A stretch of DNA of 16,191 bases from Erysipelotrichaceae bacterium (GTDB lineage Bacteria > Bacillota_I > Bacilli_A > Erysipelotrichales > Erysipelotrichaceae). The notes below the pieces were generated by a model. It saw nothing but the letters and a program-made list of their open reading frames with translations, was not told where the DNA came from and searched no databases. The stretch is from contig JAFOMB010000070.1 in the NCBI GenBank assembly GCA_017419065.1, forward strand, positions 1 to 16,191, read 5' to 3'. The translations under genes and the position numbers were made by a program. This document shows positions 1 to 7,237 of the stretch, in pieces (within the stretch, counting starts at the first letter, position 1; each line of letters begins with the position of its first letter).

Positions 1-29
1 GAAAAAGAAAAGCCCTCATATAAGGGCTT
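1..29 (-). terminator. Intrinsic terminator of tRNA-Val
   Basis: A 7-bp stem (10-16 with 23-29, core AAGCCCT/AGGGCTT, 6-nt loop) is followed on the minus strand by a T-rich tract (complement of 1-9). It lies 12 nt beyond the CCA end of the tRNA, as expected for a single-gene tRNA transcript. Confidence 0.8.
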
Positions 30-40
30 CATGGGAATCA

Positions 41-116
41 TGGTGGACACTAAGGGACTCGAACCCCTGACCCCATCCACGTCAAGGATGTGCTCTCCCA
101 ACTGAGCTAAGTGTCC
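41..116 (-). tRNA. tRNA-Val, anticodon GAC
   Basis: Read on the minus strand, this 76-nt segment folds as a standard cloverleaf. The 7-bp acceptor is GGACACT/AGTGTCC, with discriminator A and an encoded CCA at 41-43. The D-arm is GCTC...GAGC. The anticodon stem is CATCC/GGATG around the loop TTGACGT, giving anticodon GAC (valine). The T-arm is AGGGG-TTCGAGT-CCCTT. The encoded CCA is common in Firmicutes. No integrase or duplicated 3' end was seen nearby, so there is no sign that it serves as an attachment site. Confidence 0.96.
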
Positions 117-126
117 GTGCTTAAAT

Positions 127-155
127 AGAATATCATGTTTTAGAGAATTTGCCAA
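127..155 (-). promoter_or_regulatory. Promoter of tRNA-Val
   Basis: On the minus strand: TTGGCA (150-155, 5/6 match to the -35 consensus), a 17-nt spacer, then TATTCT (127-132) preceded by TGA, an extended -10. The predicted start near 120 is only about 4 nt before the mature tRNA 5' end, so the primary leader would be very short. Confidence 0.65.
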
Positions 156-162
156 TAAAAAG

Positions 163-191
163 TTAATAAAACAGAAGAAAGAAGATATCAT
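163..191 (+). promoter_or_regulatory. Possible weak promoter of the alcohol dehydrogenase
   Basis: TTAATA (163-168), 17 nt, TATCAT (186-191), each 4-5/6 to sigma-A consensus. The predicted start near 198 is just ahead of the ribosome binding site AAGGAGA (203-209). It is the best candidate in the short intergenic region but not strong. Confidence 0.35.
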
Positions 192-215
192 AGACATGTA
201 TATAAGGAGATCATT

Positions 216-1364
216 ATGCCAAACAAGTTCGTACTCAATGAAACATCCTACCATGGCAAGGGTGCTATCCTCGAGATCCCGAACGAGATCAAGGGAAGAG
301 GGATCGCCAAAGTTCTCGTCTGTTCCGATCCGGGACTCGTACAGTTCGGAGTCACGAAAAAGGTGACAGACCTGCTGGAAGGAGCAGGGATCGAGTATCG
401 GCTCTATACGAATATCCAGCCGAATCCGACGATCGAGAATGTCCAGAGCGGTGTGAAGGCCTATCGGGAATATGGTGCGGAAGGCATCGTAGCGATCGGC
501 GGAGGTTCCTCTATGGACACTGCCAAGGCTATCGGTATCATCATCGCCAATCCGGAGCACGAAGATGTGGTCTCCCTGGGAGGCGTCGTCAATACACGCA
601 ATCACGTCGTACCGCTCTTTGCGGTGCCGACAACAGCCGGAACAGCTGCGGAAGTCACTGCTTCCTATGTCATCACTGATCCGGAAAACAGAAGGAAATT
701 CGTCTGCATCGACGGACACTGTGTCCCGCATGTGGCCTTTGTTGATCCGGACATGATGTCTTCCATGCCGAAGGGCCTGACGGCTTTCACCGGAATGGAT
801 GCCCTGACACACGCCATTGAAGGCTATATCACACCGGGTGCCTGGGAATTATCGGATCCGCTCAACCTCAAGGCTATCCAGCTGGTAGCGAAACATCTGC
901 GTTCGGCAGTCAATGGCGAAGAAGAGGGAAGAAGAGGCATGGCTATTGCGGAATATCTGGCCGGAATGGGCTTCTCCAATGTCGGTCTGGGTCTTGACCA
1001 CGCGATCGCGCATACACTGGGCGGCTTCTACGGCATCCCGCATGGCAAGGCCTGCACGATCCTGCTTCCGAGCGTCATGGAATTCAACAGAGATTATACC
1101 GGAGAGAAATACCGTGATATCGCGGGTGCTTTCGGTGTTGAAGATGCCCTGAACGGCGATCTTGAGACCGTGAAGGATGAAGCGATCGCGGAAGTGAAGA
1201 AACTCGCCGGGGATATCGGTATCGAACTCTCCTTCAGAAACGATATCAGGGAAGAAGACCTCGATGCGATCGCGGAAGGTGCCCTGAAGGATGCCTGTGC
1301 CGGAAACAACCCAAGACCTTTCACGGCAGAGGATGTCAAAACGATCCTCAGAGGACTGATGTAA
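216..1364 (+). CDS. fucO: Iron-containing alcohol dehydrogenase, FucO type (lactaldehyde/1,2-propanediol reductase)
   Basis: This 382-aa protein matches the group III Fe-dependent alcohol dehydrogenases over its full usual length and looks closest to E. coli FucO, which reduces L-lactaldehyde to (S)-1,2-propanediol with NADH in the cytoplasm. An N-terminal Rossmann-like domain carries the dinucleotide motif IGGGSSMDTAK (94-104) and PTTAGTAAE (138-146). The metal site is complete: D195 and H199 in MDALTHAIEG, H262, and H276 in GIPHG, the same spacing as the FucO ligands. The ATG at 216 has AAGGAGA 6 nt upstream. No other fucose or rhamnose genes are visible, so it may simply recycle NADH in mixed fermentation, and the true aldehyde is uncertain. 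It is a single-gene unit, with its own terminator at 1378-1402. Confidence 0.9.
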   Translation: MPNKFVLNETSYHGKGAILEIPNEIKGRGIAKVLVCSDPGLVQFGVTKKVTDLLEGAGIEYRLYTNIQPNPTIENVQSGVKAYREYGAEGIVAIGGGSSMDTAKAIGIIIANPEHEDVVSLGGVVNTRNHVVPLFAVPTTAGTAAEVTASYVITDPENRRKFVCIDGHCVPHVAFVDPDMMSSMPKGLTAFTGMDALTHAIEGYITPGAWELSDPLNLKAIQLVAKHLRSAVNGEEEGRRGMAIAEYLAGMGFSNVGLGLDHAIAHTLGGFYGIPHGKACTILLPSVMEFNRDYTGEKYRDIAGAFGVEDALNGDLETVKDEAIAEVKKLAGDIGIELSFRNDIREEDLDAIAEGALKDACAGNNPRPFTAEDVKTILRGLM

Positions 1365-1377
1365 GAATACTTGAGAA

Positions 1378-1402
1378 AGAAGGACTGCGGTTCTTCTTTT
1401 TT
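1378..1402 (+). terminator. Intrinsic terminator after fucO
   Basis: AGAAGGAC (1378-1385) pairs with GTTCTTCT (1390-1397), one G-T wobble, loop TGCG, followed by a run of T through 1402. It separates fucO from the nuclease gene. Confidence 0.85.
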
Positions 1403-1461
1403 AAAATCAGAGGTAGGAAAATAGGAGACAGCTGTCAATAAAGAAGTAGGAGGATCTGTAA

Positions 1462-2319
1462 ATGCCGAATACTTCAAGAGAATACAAAGACCGTCTTTTC
1501 CGTTTCCTGTTTGGAAGACCGGAGAGAAAAGATTATGCGCTCTCCCTTTACAATGCCGTCAATCAGACAGATTATCAGGATCCGGATGAGCTCATCATCA
1601 ATACGATAGAGGACGCTGTCTATCTGGGGATGAAGAACGATGTCTCCTTTCTGTTCCGGAATCATCTAAACGTCTATGAACAGCAGTCTTCCTACAATCC
1701 CAATATGCCGCTGCGCTTTCTCGGCTATGTCTCTTCCCTGATGGATAAATACATCACGGAAAACAGGGAAGATAAGTATTCGAGCCGTCTGATCTCCCTT
1801 CCTGAACCGCGATTGATCGTCTTTTATAACGGAAGGAGGATGACAGAAGAGCGTCAAATCCTGAAACTCTCCGATGCCTATCTCCACCGGAAAGGACATC
1901 CGATGGTAGAGGTCGAAGTCCTCATGTATAATATCAATAGAGGCAATAATGAAGGCATCATGGAACGCTGTCCTGTTTTATTCGAGTACAGCTGGGTCGT
2001 AGATACCTATCGGAGGAATGTAGAACTGTATGGGGAAGATACATTCGACAGGGTACTGGAAGATATGCCTTTGGATTTTACGATAAGACCGTTATTGACG
2101 GCACATAAGGCGGAGGTGAGCGGAATGCTGCTGAAGGACTATACCGAACAGGAAAGAGAAGAAGTAATGGAACACTCTTTGAAAAGGGAAAGAGAAGAAG
2201 GAAAAAGAGAAGCGGAGAGTCTGATCGTCCGGCACATGAGCGAGCAGGGAAGCAGTGAAAAAGAAATCTCTGCTCTGACAGGGATCCCTCTGGAGGACAT
2301 AAGAAACTATCTGAAATAA
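1462..2319 (+). CDS. Rpn/PD-(D/E)XK-family nuclease ('putative transposase' type)
   Basis: This 285-aa protein belongs by its sequence pattern to the Rpn/YhgA-like recombination-promoting nuclease or 'PD-(D/E)XK nuclease family transposase' group. Members occur in many copies in clostridia and erysipelotrichs, and E. coli RpnA homologues are DNA endonucleases that promote RecA-independent recombination. The nuclease core is visible as NDVSF (59-63, acidic D60) and VYEQQSS (71-77, E73 with Q75 in the usual lysine position, the E-x-Q form common here), then NMPLR (81-85). Residues 216-250 are highly charged and likely helical, and the C-terminus reads like a small helix-turn-helix (SEKEISALTGIPLEDI). 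AGGAGG lies 9 nt before the ATG. The gene is convergent with rarA. No terminal repeats flank it, so it does not look like an insertion sequence in itself. Its cellular role is not established. Confidence 0.8.
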   Translation: MPNTSREYKDRLFRFLFGRPERKDYALSLYNAVNQTDYQDPDELIINTIEDAVYLGMKNDVSFLFRNHLNVYEQQSSYNPNMPLRFLGYVSSLMDKYITENREDKYSSRLISLPEPRLIVFYNGRRMTEERQILKLSDAYLHRKGHPMVEVEVLMYNINRGNNEGIMERCPVLFEYSWVVDTYRRNVELYGEDTFDRVLEDMPLDFTIRPLLTAHKAEVSGMLLKDYTEQEREEVMEHSLKREREEGKREAESLIVRHMSEQGSSEKEISALTGIPLEDIRNYLK

Positions 2320-2345
2320 AGAGGACATCACTGTCCTCTTTTATA
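2318..2345. terminator. Bidirectional terminator between the nuclease gene and rarA
   Basis: A perfect 10-bp stem AAAGAGGACA/TGTCCTCTTT (2318-2327 with 2332-2341), loop TCAC, has T-rich sequence on the 3' side on both strands. It begins at the nuclease stop codon and contains the rarA stop (2328-2330), so both convergent genes end inside one hairpin. Confidence 0.85.
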
Positions 2346-3590
2346 AAGTTCTTTCAGATCAGAACTTCTTCTGATCTTTTTCAGTTCCTCGTATACGGCT
2401 TTCAGCTGCTGTTCATAGCGGCTGGAAGAGAAGTGCGGGAAGAAGTCGGCGTCTTTGATTTCATCCGGAAGATACTGGATCTTATGGAAGGCATCATAGC
2501 GGCCGTAATCGTACTGTTCATCCTTCGGGATCGTCGGAGTGTATTTCAGATACGCCGGCATCTCCACGGCTTTTCCTTTCACGAGTTCGTCTGCTTTGGA
2601 CAGGGCGTCGACCGCGGTACGTGATTTCGGGGACAGGGCCAGGTCGATGATCTGCAAACCTAAAGGGATGGCGGCTTCCGGGAAGCCGACCCGTTCGGCC
2701 GTCTCGACAGCGGAGATGGTTCTGGCGCAGAGCGCCGGATTGGCCAGGCCGATGTCCTCATAGGCGATGACCAGGAGCCGCCGGCTGATGGCTTCGAGAT
2801 CTCCCGATTCGATCAGCAGGGAGAAATAGTAGAGCGCGGCGTTGGGATCGCTGCCCCGGATGGATTTCTGGAAGGCCGAAAGCAGGTCGTAGTGGCCGTC
2901 ATCGGAAGCGAAGGAACGCCTTCCTCCGACCTTGGTGTGCTCGGCGACGATGTCTCTGGTGATGTGATGGTCTTTCGCCAGGATGGCGGAGATCTCCAGA
3001 ATATTCAGGGCGAAGCGGATGTCGCCGTTGACGGTATCGGCGATGAGCTGCATCGCGTCTTCGTCGATCGTGTACTGACCATCCAGACCTTCGGGAGCCT
3101 TCATGGCTTTCCGGATAGCTTCTTTGATGTCTTCGGGAGAGAGGGCCTTGAGTTCAAAGAGGTGGGTCCTTGAACGGATGGCCGGATTGATGGAGTGATA
3201 GGGATTGGCGGTCGTGCATCCCAGCAGGATGACGGAACCGTCCTCCAGATGAGGAAGCAGGAGGTCCTGCTTGTCCTTGTTCAGGCGGTGGACCTCGTCG
3301 CAGATCAGGATGAGTCTGCCGGAAAGGGAAGCCTCTAAGAAGATCGCGTCGAGGTCTTTTTTATTCCCGGTGACAGCGTTGAACTGGCGGTAGCGCTTCT
3401 TCAGTTCCTGGGCGATGACTTTGGCCAGCGTCGTCTTTCCGATGCCCGGCGGACCGAAAAAGACCGAAGAAAAGATCACGCCTTCTTCGATGCAGCGGCG
3501 GATGACCCCGTCTTCTCCGACGAGGTGTTTCTGTCCGATGATGTCGTCTAAAGTCTTCGGGCGAAGCCGGAATGCGAGAGGTTCTGTCAT
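2328..3590 (-). CDS. rarA: Replication-associated recombination protein A (RarA/MgsA AAA+ ATPase)
   Basis: This 420-aa AAA+ ATPase belongs to the RarA/MgsA/WRNIP1 family, related to clamp-loader and RuvB ATPases, which acts at stalled replication forks with single-stranded DNA binding protein. Visible motifs are Walker A GPPGIGKT (46-53), Walker B LILICDEVHR (93-102, with D98 and E99), sensor 1 around TTANP (126-130) and an arginine-finger region AIRSR (137-141). The C-terminal half contains the family block SRRLLVIAYEDIGLANP and the tetramerisation-type tail expected for full-length members (about 420-450 aa). AAAGGAGGA sits about 7 nt before the ATG. The neighbours are unrelated, and it has its own promoter at 3669-3698 (minus strand). 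The assignment is firm. Confidence 0.94.
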   Translation of the reverse strand: MTEPLAFRLRPKTLDDIIGQKHLVGEDGVIRRCIEEGVIFSSVFFGPPGIGKTTLAKVIAQELKKRYRQFNAVTGNKKDLDAIFLEASLSGRLILICDEVHRLNKDKQDLLLPHLEDGSVILLGCTTANPYHSINPAIRSRTHLFELKALSPEDIKEAIRKAMKAPEGLDGQYTIDEDAMQLIADTVNGDIRFALNILEISAILAKDHHITRDIVAEHTKVGGRRSFASDDGHYDLLSAFQKSIRGSDPNAALYYFSLLIESGDLEAISRRLLVIAYEDIGLANPALCARTISAVETAERVGFPEAAIPLGLQIIDLALSPKSRTAVDALSKADELVKGKAVEMPAYLKYTPTIPKDEQYDYGRYDAFHKIQYLPDEIKDADFFPHFSSSRYEQQLKAVYEELKKIRRSSDLKELYKRGQ

Positions 3591-3649
3591 GGGGAGTCCT
3601 CCTTTGAAAGAGCGGTCCCTGTACCGTCTGTGTCAAGAGTGCGCAGATC

Positions 3650-3676
3650 TTTACAGTTCGTCTTCCCTATTATACT
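3650..3676 (+). promoter_or_regulatory. Possible fruK-fruA promoter
   Basis: TTTACA (3650-3655) and TATACT (3671-3676) with a short 15-nt spacer. The -10 overlaps the rarA -10 on the opposite strand. Transcription would start near 3683, just upstream of the inverted repeat. The spacing is suboptimal, so this is only the best visible candidate. Confidence 0.35.
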
Positions 3677-3698
3677 CTGCCCGGAACGCAGATGATAA
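3669..3698 (-). promoter_or_regulatory. Promoter of rarA
   Basis: Minus strand: TTATCA (3693-3698, 4/6), 18 nt, TATAAT (3669-3674, perfect -10). The predicted start near 3662 gives a leader of about 70 nt. The -35 lies inside the left arm of the inverted repeat at 3691-3728, so a protein bound there could affect rarA as well as fruK. Confidence 0.6.
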
Positions 3699-3728
3699 GA
3701 TACAGATGTAAGTGAGTATCACATCATC
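3691..3728. promoter_or_regulatory. Long inverted repeat in front of fruK (operator or leader hairpin candidate)
   Basis: GATGATAAGATAC (3691-3703) is the inverted copy of GTATCACATCATC (3716-3728), 11 of 13 positions matching, separated by 12 nt. It ends 15 nt before the fruK ATG, overlaps the rarA -35 and lies just downstream of the possible fruK promoter. Fructose operons of Firmicutes usually carry a DeoR-type FruR regulator gene in the operon. None is present here, so this may be the binding site of a regulator encoded elsewhere. A hairpin in the fruK leader is the other reading. Confidence 0.5.
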
Positions 3729-3743
3729 TGGAAAGGGGTCATC

Positions 3744-4649
3744 ATGATTTATACTGTGACTTTTAACCCGTCTCTCGACTACATCATCCGTGTGGATGAT
3801 TTTCAAACAGGGCAGATCAACCGGACGACCTATGAGAGGATATTCGCCGGCGGTAAGGGCATCAACGTCTCCCTCGTCCTGGACAATCTCGGTCATCAGA
3901 GCGTGGCCCTCGGCTTTACGGCCGGCTTTACCGGTCAGGAGATCGAGCGCCAGCTTGCGGAAAAGGGCGTCCTCACACATTTCATCAAGGTCAAAAACGG
4001 GCATTCACGCATCAACGTCAAGATGAAGAGCGGTCAGGAAACCGAGATCAACGGTCAGGGACCGTTCATCCGCGAGGAGGAGATCCGGGAACTCTTCTCT
4101 ATCCTCGACAAGCTGAAAGGCGAGGATATCCTGGTAATCTCCGGCAGCATCCCGTCGACCCTGCCGAGCGACATGTACGAACAGATCATGGAACGCCTTT
4201 CGCCGAAGGGCATCCGCATCGTCGTTGACGCGACGCGCGACCTGCTGACAAAGGTCCTTCCGTATCATCCGTATCTGATCAAGCCGAACAATCACGAACT
4301 CTCCGAGATCTTTTCCGTCGATCTGAGGACCCGGGAAGAGGTCCTTCCGTACGCGAAGAAGATGCAGGAGAGGGGTGCCCGCAACGTTCTGGTCTCGATG
4401 GCCGGAGAGGGAGCTGTCCTCCTCGATGAAAACGGACAGTATCACTGCAGTGAAGCCCCGAAGGGGAAACTCGTCAATTCTGTCGGTGCCGGAGATTCCA
4501 TGGTGGCCGGATTCCTGGCCGGATACCTGGAAACGGAAGACTATGAGAAGGCCTTCCGCATGGGCTTGTGCACCGGATCAGCCAGCGCTTTCTCGGAAGA
4601 ACTGGCGACAAGAGAGGAAGTGGAAGCGCTTCTCTCCGCATTTGAATAG
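3744..4649 (+). CDS. fruK: 1-phosphofructokinase (PfkB/ribokinase family)
   Basis: A 301-aa PfkB-family sugar kinase that phosphorylates fructose-1-phosphate, the product of FruA, to fructose-1,6-bisphosphate with ATP in the cytoplasm. It shows the N-terminal TFNPSLDY (6-13), PfkB signature 1 around AGGKGINVSLVL (35-46), KPNNHEL (180-186) typical of FruK/LacC, and the anion-hole/catalytic motif VGAGDSMVAGF (247-257) with base D251. Length is normal for FruK. LacC (tagatose-6-phosphate kinase) is similar, but the adjoining fructose PTS gene decides for FruK. AAAGGGG precedes the ATG, and fruA follows after a 9-nt gap with its ribosome binding site overlapping the fruK stop. It is the first gene of the operon, with no fruR ahead of it. 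Confidence 0.94.
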   Translation: MIYTVTFNPSLDYIIRVDDFQTGQINRTTYERIFAGGKGINVSLVLDNLGHQSVALGFTAGFTGQEIERQLAEKGVLTHFIKVKNGHSRINVKMKSGQETEINGQGPFIREEEIRELFSILDKLKGEDILVISGSIPSTLPSDMYEQIMERLSPKGIRIVVDATRDLLTKVLPYHPYLIKPNNHELSEIFSVDLRTREEVLPYAKKMQERGARNVLVSMAGEGAVLLDENGQYHCSEAPKGKLVNSVGAGDSMVAGFLAGYLETEDYEKAFRMGLCTGSASAFSEELATREEVEALLSAFE

Positions 4650-4658
4650 GGGGCAAAC

Positions 4659-6587
4659 ATGCGAATCACTGATTTACTGAAGAAGGAAGCGATCAGACTG
4701 AACGCTTCCGCGAAAGACAAGATGGATGCGATCGACCAGCTCGTCGATCTGCATGTCAGAGCCGGCAATGTCATCGACCGGGAAGCCTATAAGGCGGCCA
4801 TCCTCAAAAGAGAGGAAGAGGGGACGACCGGCATGGGAGACGGGATCGCCATCCCGCATGCCCGTACAGAAGCCGTCCGGGAAGCCGGACTGGCATTCAT
4901 GAGCCTGCCGGAAGGTGTCGACTTCGCTTCGCTGGACGGCAGTCCCGCGACGACGATCTTCATGATCGCAGCACCGGCTGATTCCAGCAACTTCTACATG
5001 GAGGTCCTGAGCCGTCTGGCCACGCTGCTGATGGAACCGGACTTCACCAAGAAGCTTCGGGAGGCAAAGGATCCGGAGGATGTCCTCTTCGCGATCGATG
5101 AAGCGGAAGGCTTCAAGCTCGAAGCGGAAGCCCGCAGAGAAGAAGAGAGAAAGCAGACCTCGGATCTGCCGGAAGTCCTGGCGGTCACAGCCTGCCCGAC
5201 CGGCATCGCCCATACGTATATGGCTGCGGAGAACCTCGAAAAGAAAGCCCGGGAGATGGGAGTCCGTCTCAAGGCCGAGACCCAGGGTTCTGTCGGCGCC
5301 AAGAACGTACTGACAAACGAAGAGATACAGGCGGCGAAAGGCATCATCATCGCCGCCGACAAGAATATCGAACTCGCCCGTTTCGCCGGGAAACCGGTCT
5401 ATGTGACCTCGGTATCCCGCGGCATCAACGAACCGGAGGCCCTCATCAACAAGATCCTGAACAACGAGGCACCGGTCTATGAATCCAGCCGGAAAGTCGA
5501 GACGGGAACCGAGGAAAAGGATTCTCTCTGGCATACCTTCTACAAGAACCTGATGAACGGTGTCAGCCACATGCTGCCGTTCGTCGTCGGAGGCGGTATC
5601 CTCATCGCCCTCTCGTTCCTGGTCGACAATCAGGCTCTGAATCCTTCCGGCTACGGAAGCAACACGCCTCTGGCGGCCTTCTTCAATACGGTAGGCAGCA
5701 GCGCATTCGGTTTCATGCTGCCGATCCTGGCCGGCTATATCGCGATGTCCATCGCCGACCGTCCGGGGCTGGCTGTCGGTTTCGTCGGCGGTGCGCTGGC
5801 ATCTTCCGGCTACAGTTTCTCCTGGATCTTTGACCGGTCCCTTCCGGTCGTATCCGCGGGTTTCCTGGGTGCTCTTCTGGCCGGCTTTGTGGGCGGCTAT
5901 GTGACGCTCGCTCTGGAAAAGCTCTGCGAGAAGCTGCCGGATTCCCTGGAAGGACTCAAGCCTGTCCTGATCTATCCGCTCGTCGGGATCCTGCTCATCG
6001 GCACGTTCATGTTCCTGGTGAATCCGCTCATGGCTTCGATCAACACGGGCATCACGAATCTTCTCAGTTCCATGGGCACGGCGAATCTCGTCCTGCTGGG
6101 CGCGGTCGTCGGCGGCATGATGTCGGTCGATATGGGCGGTCCGGTAAACAAGGCAGCCTATGTCTTTGGAACGGCGATGCTGGGAGGCGGCACGGATGCC
6201 GGAAAGATCATCATGGCAGCCGTCATGGTCGGCGGCATGGTCCCGCCGATGGCTGTCGCGCTCTCCACGACGCTGTTTAAAAACAAGTGGACGGAGGAAG
6301 AGAGGAAAGCCGGTATCGTCAACTACATCATGGGTCTCTCCTTCATCTCGGAAGGGGCGATCCCGTATGCCGCAGCCGATCCGATCCGCGTCCTTCCTTC
6401 CTGCATCCTCGGCTCCGCGCTTGCCGGCGCGCTGTCCGCCGCTGCGGGATGCATGTCTCCGGCACCGCATGGCGGTCTCTGGGTCGTGGCGGTCATCTCC
6501 AATCCGGTGATGTATATCGTCGCGCTCCTGGCAGGGTCGCTGCTGGCTGCCGTGCTGATGGCGCTGTTCAAAAAGAAACTTTCATAA
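4659..6587 (+). CDS. fruA: Fructose-specific PTS enzyme IIABC
   Basis: A single 642-aa polypeptide with the domain order IIA-IIB-IIC used by many Firmicutes. It imports fructose across the membrane while phosphorylating it at C1. The IIA domain (about 1-150) has the phospho-histidine H67 in GIAIPHAR. A charged linker (about 150-170) leads to IIB (about 172-270), with phospho-cysteine C179 in TACPTGIAHTYMAAE. IIC (about 290-640) is strongly hydrophobic with multiple membrane spans and the family motifs DMGGPVNKAAY (491-501) and SEGAIPYAAADP (564-575). No residue needed for phosphotransfer is missing. HPr and enzyme I are not in the window. The start ATG has AGGGGG 6-11 nt upstream. It is the last gene of the fruK-fruA operon, closed by a strong terminator. 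Confidence 0.95.
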   Translation: MRITDLLKKEAIRLNASAKDKMDAIDQLVDLHVRAGNVIDREAYKAAILKREEEGTTGMGDGIAIPHARTEAVREAGLAFMSLPEGVDFASLDGSPATTIFMIAAPADSSNFYMEVLSRLATLLMEPDFTKKLREAKDPEDVLFAIDEAEGFKLEAEARREEERKQTSDLPEVLAVTACPTGIAHTYMAAENLEKKAREMGVRLKAETQGSVGAKNVLTNEEIQAAKGIIIAADKNIELARFAGKPVYVTSVSRGINEPEALINKILNNEAPVYESSRKVETGTEEKDSLWHTFYKNLMNGVSHMLPFVVGGGILIALSFLVDNQALNPSGYGSNTPLAAFFNTVGSSAFGFMLPILAGYIAMSIADRPGLAVGFVGGALASSGYSFSWIFDRSLPVVSAGFLGALLAGFVGGYVTLALEKLCEKLPDSLEGLKPVLIYPLVGILLIGTFMFLVNPLMASINTGITNLLSSMGTANLVLLGAVVGGMMSVDMGGPVNKAAYVFGTAMLGGGTDAGKIIMAAVMVGGMVPPMAVALSTTLFKNKWTEEERKAGIVNYIMGLSFISEGAIPYAAADPIRVLPSCILGSALAGALSAAAGCMSPAPHGGLWVVAVISNPVMYIVALLAGSLLAAVLMALFKKKLS

Positions 6588-6592
6588 GACAG

Positions 6593-6616
6593 GACCTGCT
6601 CATGCAGGTCTTTTTT
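6593..6616 (+). terminator. Intrinsic terminator of the fruK-fruA operon
   Basis: GACCTGC/GCAGGTC (6593-6599 with 6604-6610), loop TCAT, followed by six T. It begins 6 nt after the fruA stop. Confidence 0.92.
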
Positions 6617-6652
6617 ATAGCGTGTTTACACTGTTCCGTGAGGAACGAACAC

Positions 6653-6669
6653 TACCCGCTATGCGGGTA
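6653..6669. repeat. Left-end hairpin of the IS200 element
   Basis: Seven-bp stem TACCCGC/GCGGGTA around a 3-nt loop, similar in core sequence to the right-end hairpin. In IS608 and IS200 such subterminal hairpins are the single-strand binding sites of TnpA. Confidence 0.65.
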
Positions 6670-6689
6670 CGTGACAGGTGTTAAACAAA

Positions 6690-6752
6690 AGTGTCACCTT
6701 TCCTTACAATAGAGGTGTTCAGGCTCTATTGGAAGAAAGGAAAGGTGACACT
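6690..6752 (+). promoter_or_regulatory. Long leader hairpin ahead of tnpA that hides its ribosome binding region
   Basis: A 16-bp perfect stem (6690-6705 with 6737-6752, starting AGTGTCACC) is continued, after an asymmetric bulge (1 nt against 5 nt), by an 8-bp stem CAATAGAG/CTCTATTG (6707-6714 with 6724-6731) and a 9-nt loop. The only ribosome-binding-like sequence before the tnpA ATG, AAAGGTGA (6741-6748), is fully inside the 3' arm. In Salmonella IS200 a comparable 5' structure blocks incoming read-through and represses tnpA translation. The same role is inferred here. Confidence 0.75.
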
Positions 6753-6760
6753 CATATTAT

Positions 6761-7237
6761 ATGGCAAAACAGCACAATACTCTGGCACATACCAAGTGGA
6801 TGTGCAAGTATCACATCGTCTTCATCCCCAAGTACCGCCGCAAGGTGATATACAATTAGCTGAGAAAGGACATATCCGGCTATATCAGCACCCTGTGCAG
6901 ATATAAGGGAGTGGAGATCATCGAAGGGCACATGATGCCCGACCATGTCCATCTGGTGCTGTCCATTCCGCCCAAGACTTCGGTTTCGAGTTTCATGGGA
7001 TATCTGAAGGGAAAGTCTTCCCTGATGGTTTTTGAGAACCACGCCAATCTGAAATACAAATTCGGAAACCGGAAGTTCTGGGCGGAAGGCTACTATGTCT
7101 CCACAGTCGGTCTCAACGAAGCGACGATCGTCAAATACGTCCAGGATCAGGAAAAGGCTGATATAGCCCTGGACAGACTGAGTACGAAGGAATACGAGGA
7201 TCCGTTCGGGAAGCCTTCACAGACAAAGCTCCTTTAG
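6761..7237 (+). pseudogene. tnpA: IS200 Y1 transposase TnpA, interrupted by one amber codon
   Basis: The ATG at 6761 opens MAKQHNTLAHTKWMCKYH and runs in the expected family frame to an amber TAG at 6857-6859 (codon 33, directly after VIYN). The same frame then continues without any shift to TAG at 7235-7237, so only a single nonsense codon separates this from a normal 158-codon TnpA. Many homologues have glutamine here (from memory), so a CAG to TAG change is likely. The catalytic parts lie downstream and are intact: the HUH motif in PDHVHL and the nucleophile tyrosine region IVKYVQDQEK. A GTG at 6911 could start a 108-residue piece lacking the N-terminal strand, but it has no convincing ribosome binding site. 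TAG ends other genes here (fruK, the GH1 gene), so recoding is unlikely. Confidence 0.85.

Noticed and set aside
41..116. tRNA-Val as attachment site of an integrated element
   Set aside because: No integrase, no repeat of the tRNA 3' end in the window, and the neighbouring genes are ordinary metabolic genes.
149..177. TTGCCA at 149-154 as the -35 of a plus-strand fucO promoter
   Set aside because: No -10 at the right distance (172-177 is CAGAAG). The same bases serve as the -35 of a much better minus-strand tRNA promoter.
4674..6470. A very long open frame (about 598 codons) on the minus strand opposite fruA
   Set aside because: Its product is a low-complexity, Arg/Asp/His-rich sequence with no family resemblance. 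It lies wholly inside a clear fruA gene and reflects that gene's GC and codon pattern in the complementary frame.
6857..6859. Amber recoding (read-through by design) in tnpA
   Set aside because: TAG is used as the ordinary stop of fruK and the GH1 gene in this same window, and no recoding structure directly downstream was recognised.
6911..7237. An intact shorter transposase starting at GTG 6911
   Set aside because: It lacks the first conserved strand of TnpA, has no convincing ribosome binding site, and is in the same frame as the upstream part, so a single amber codon in one gene explains the locus better.
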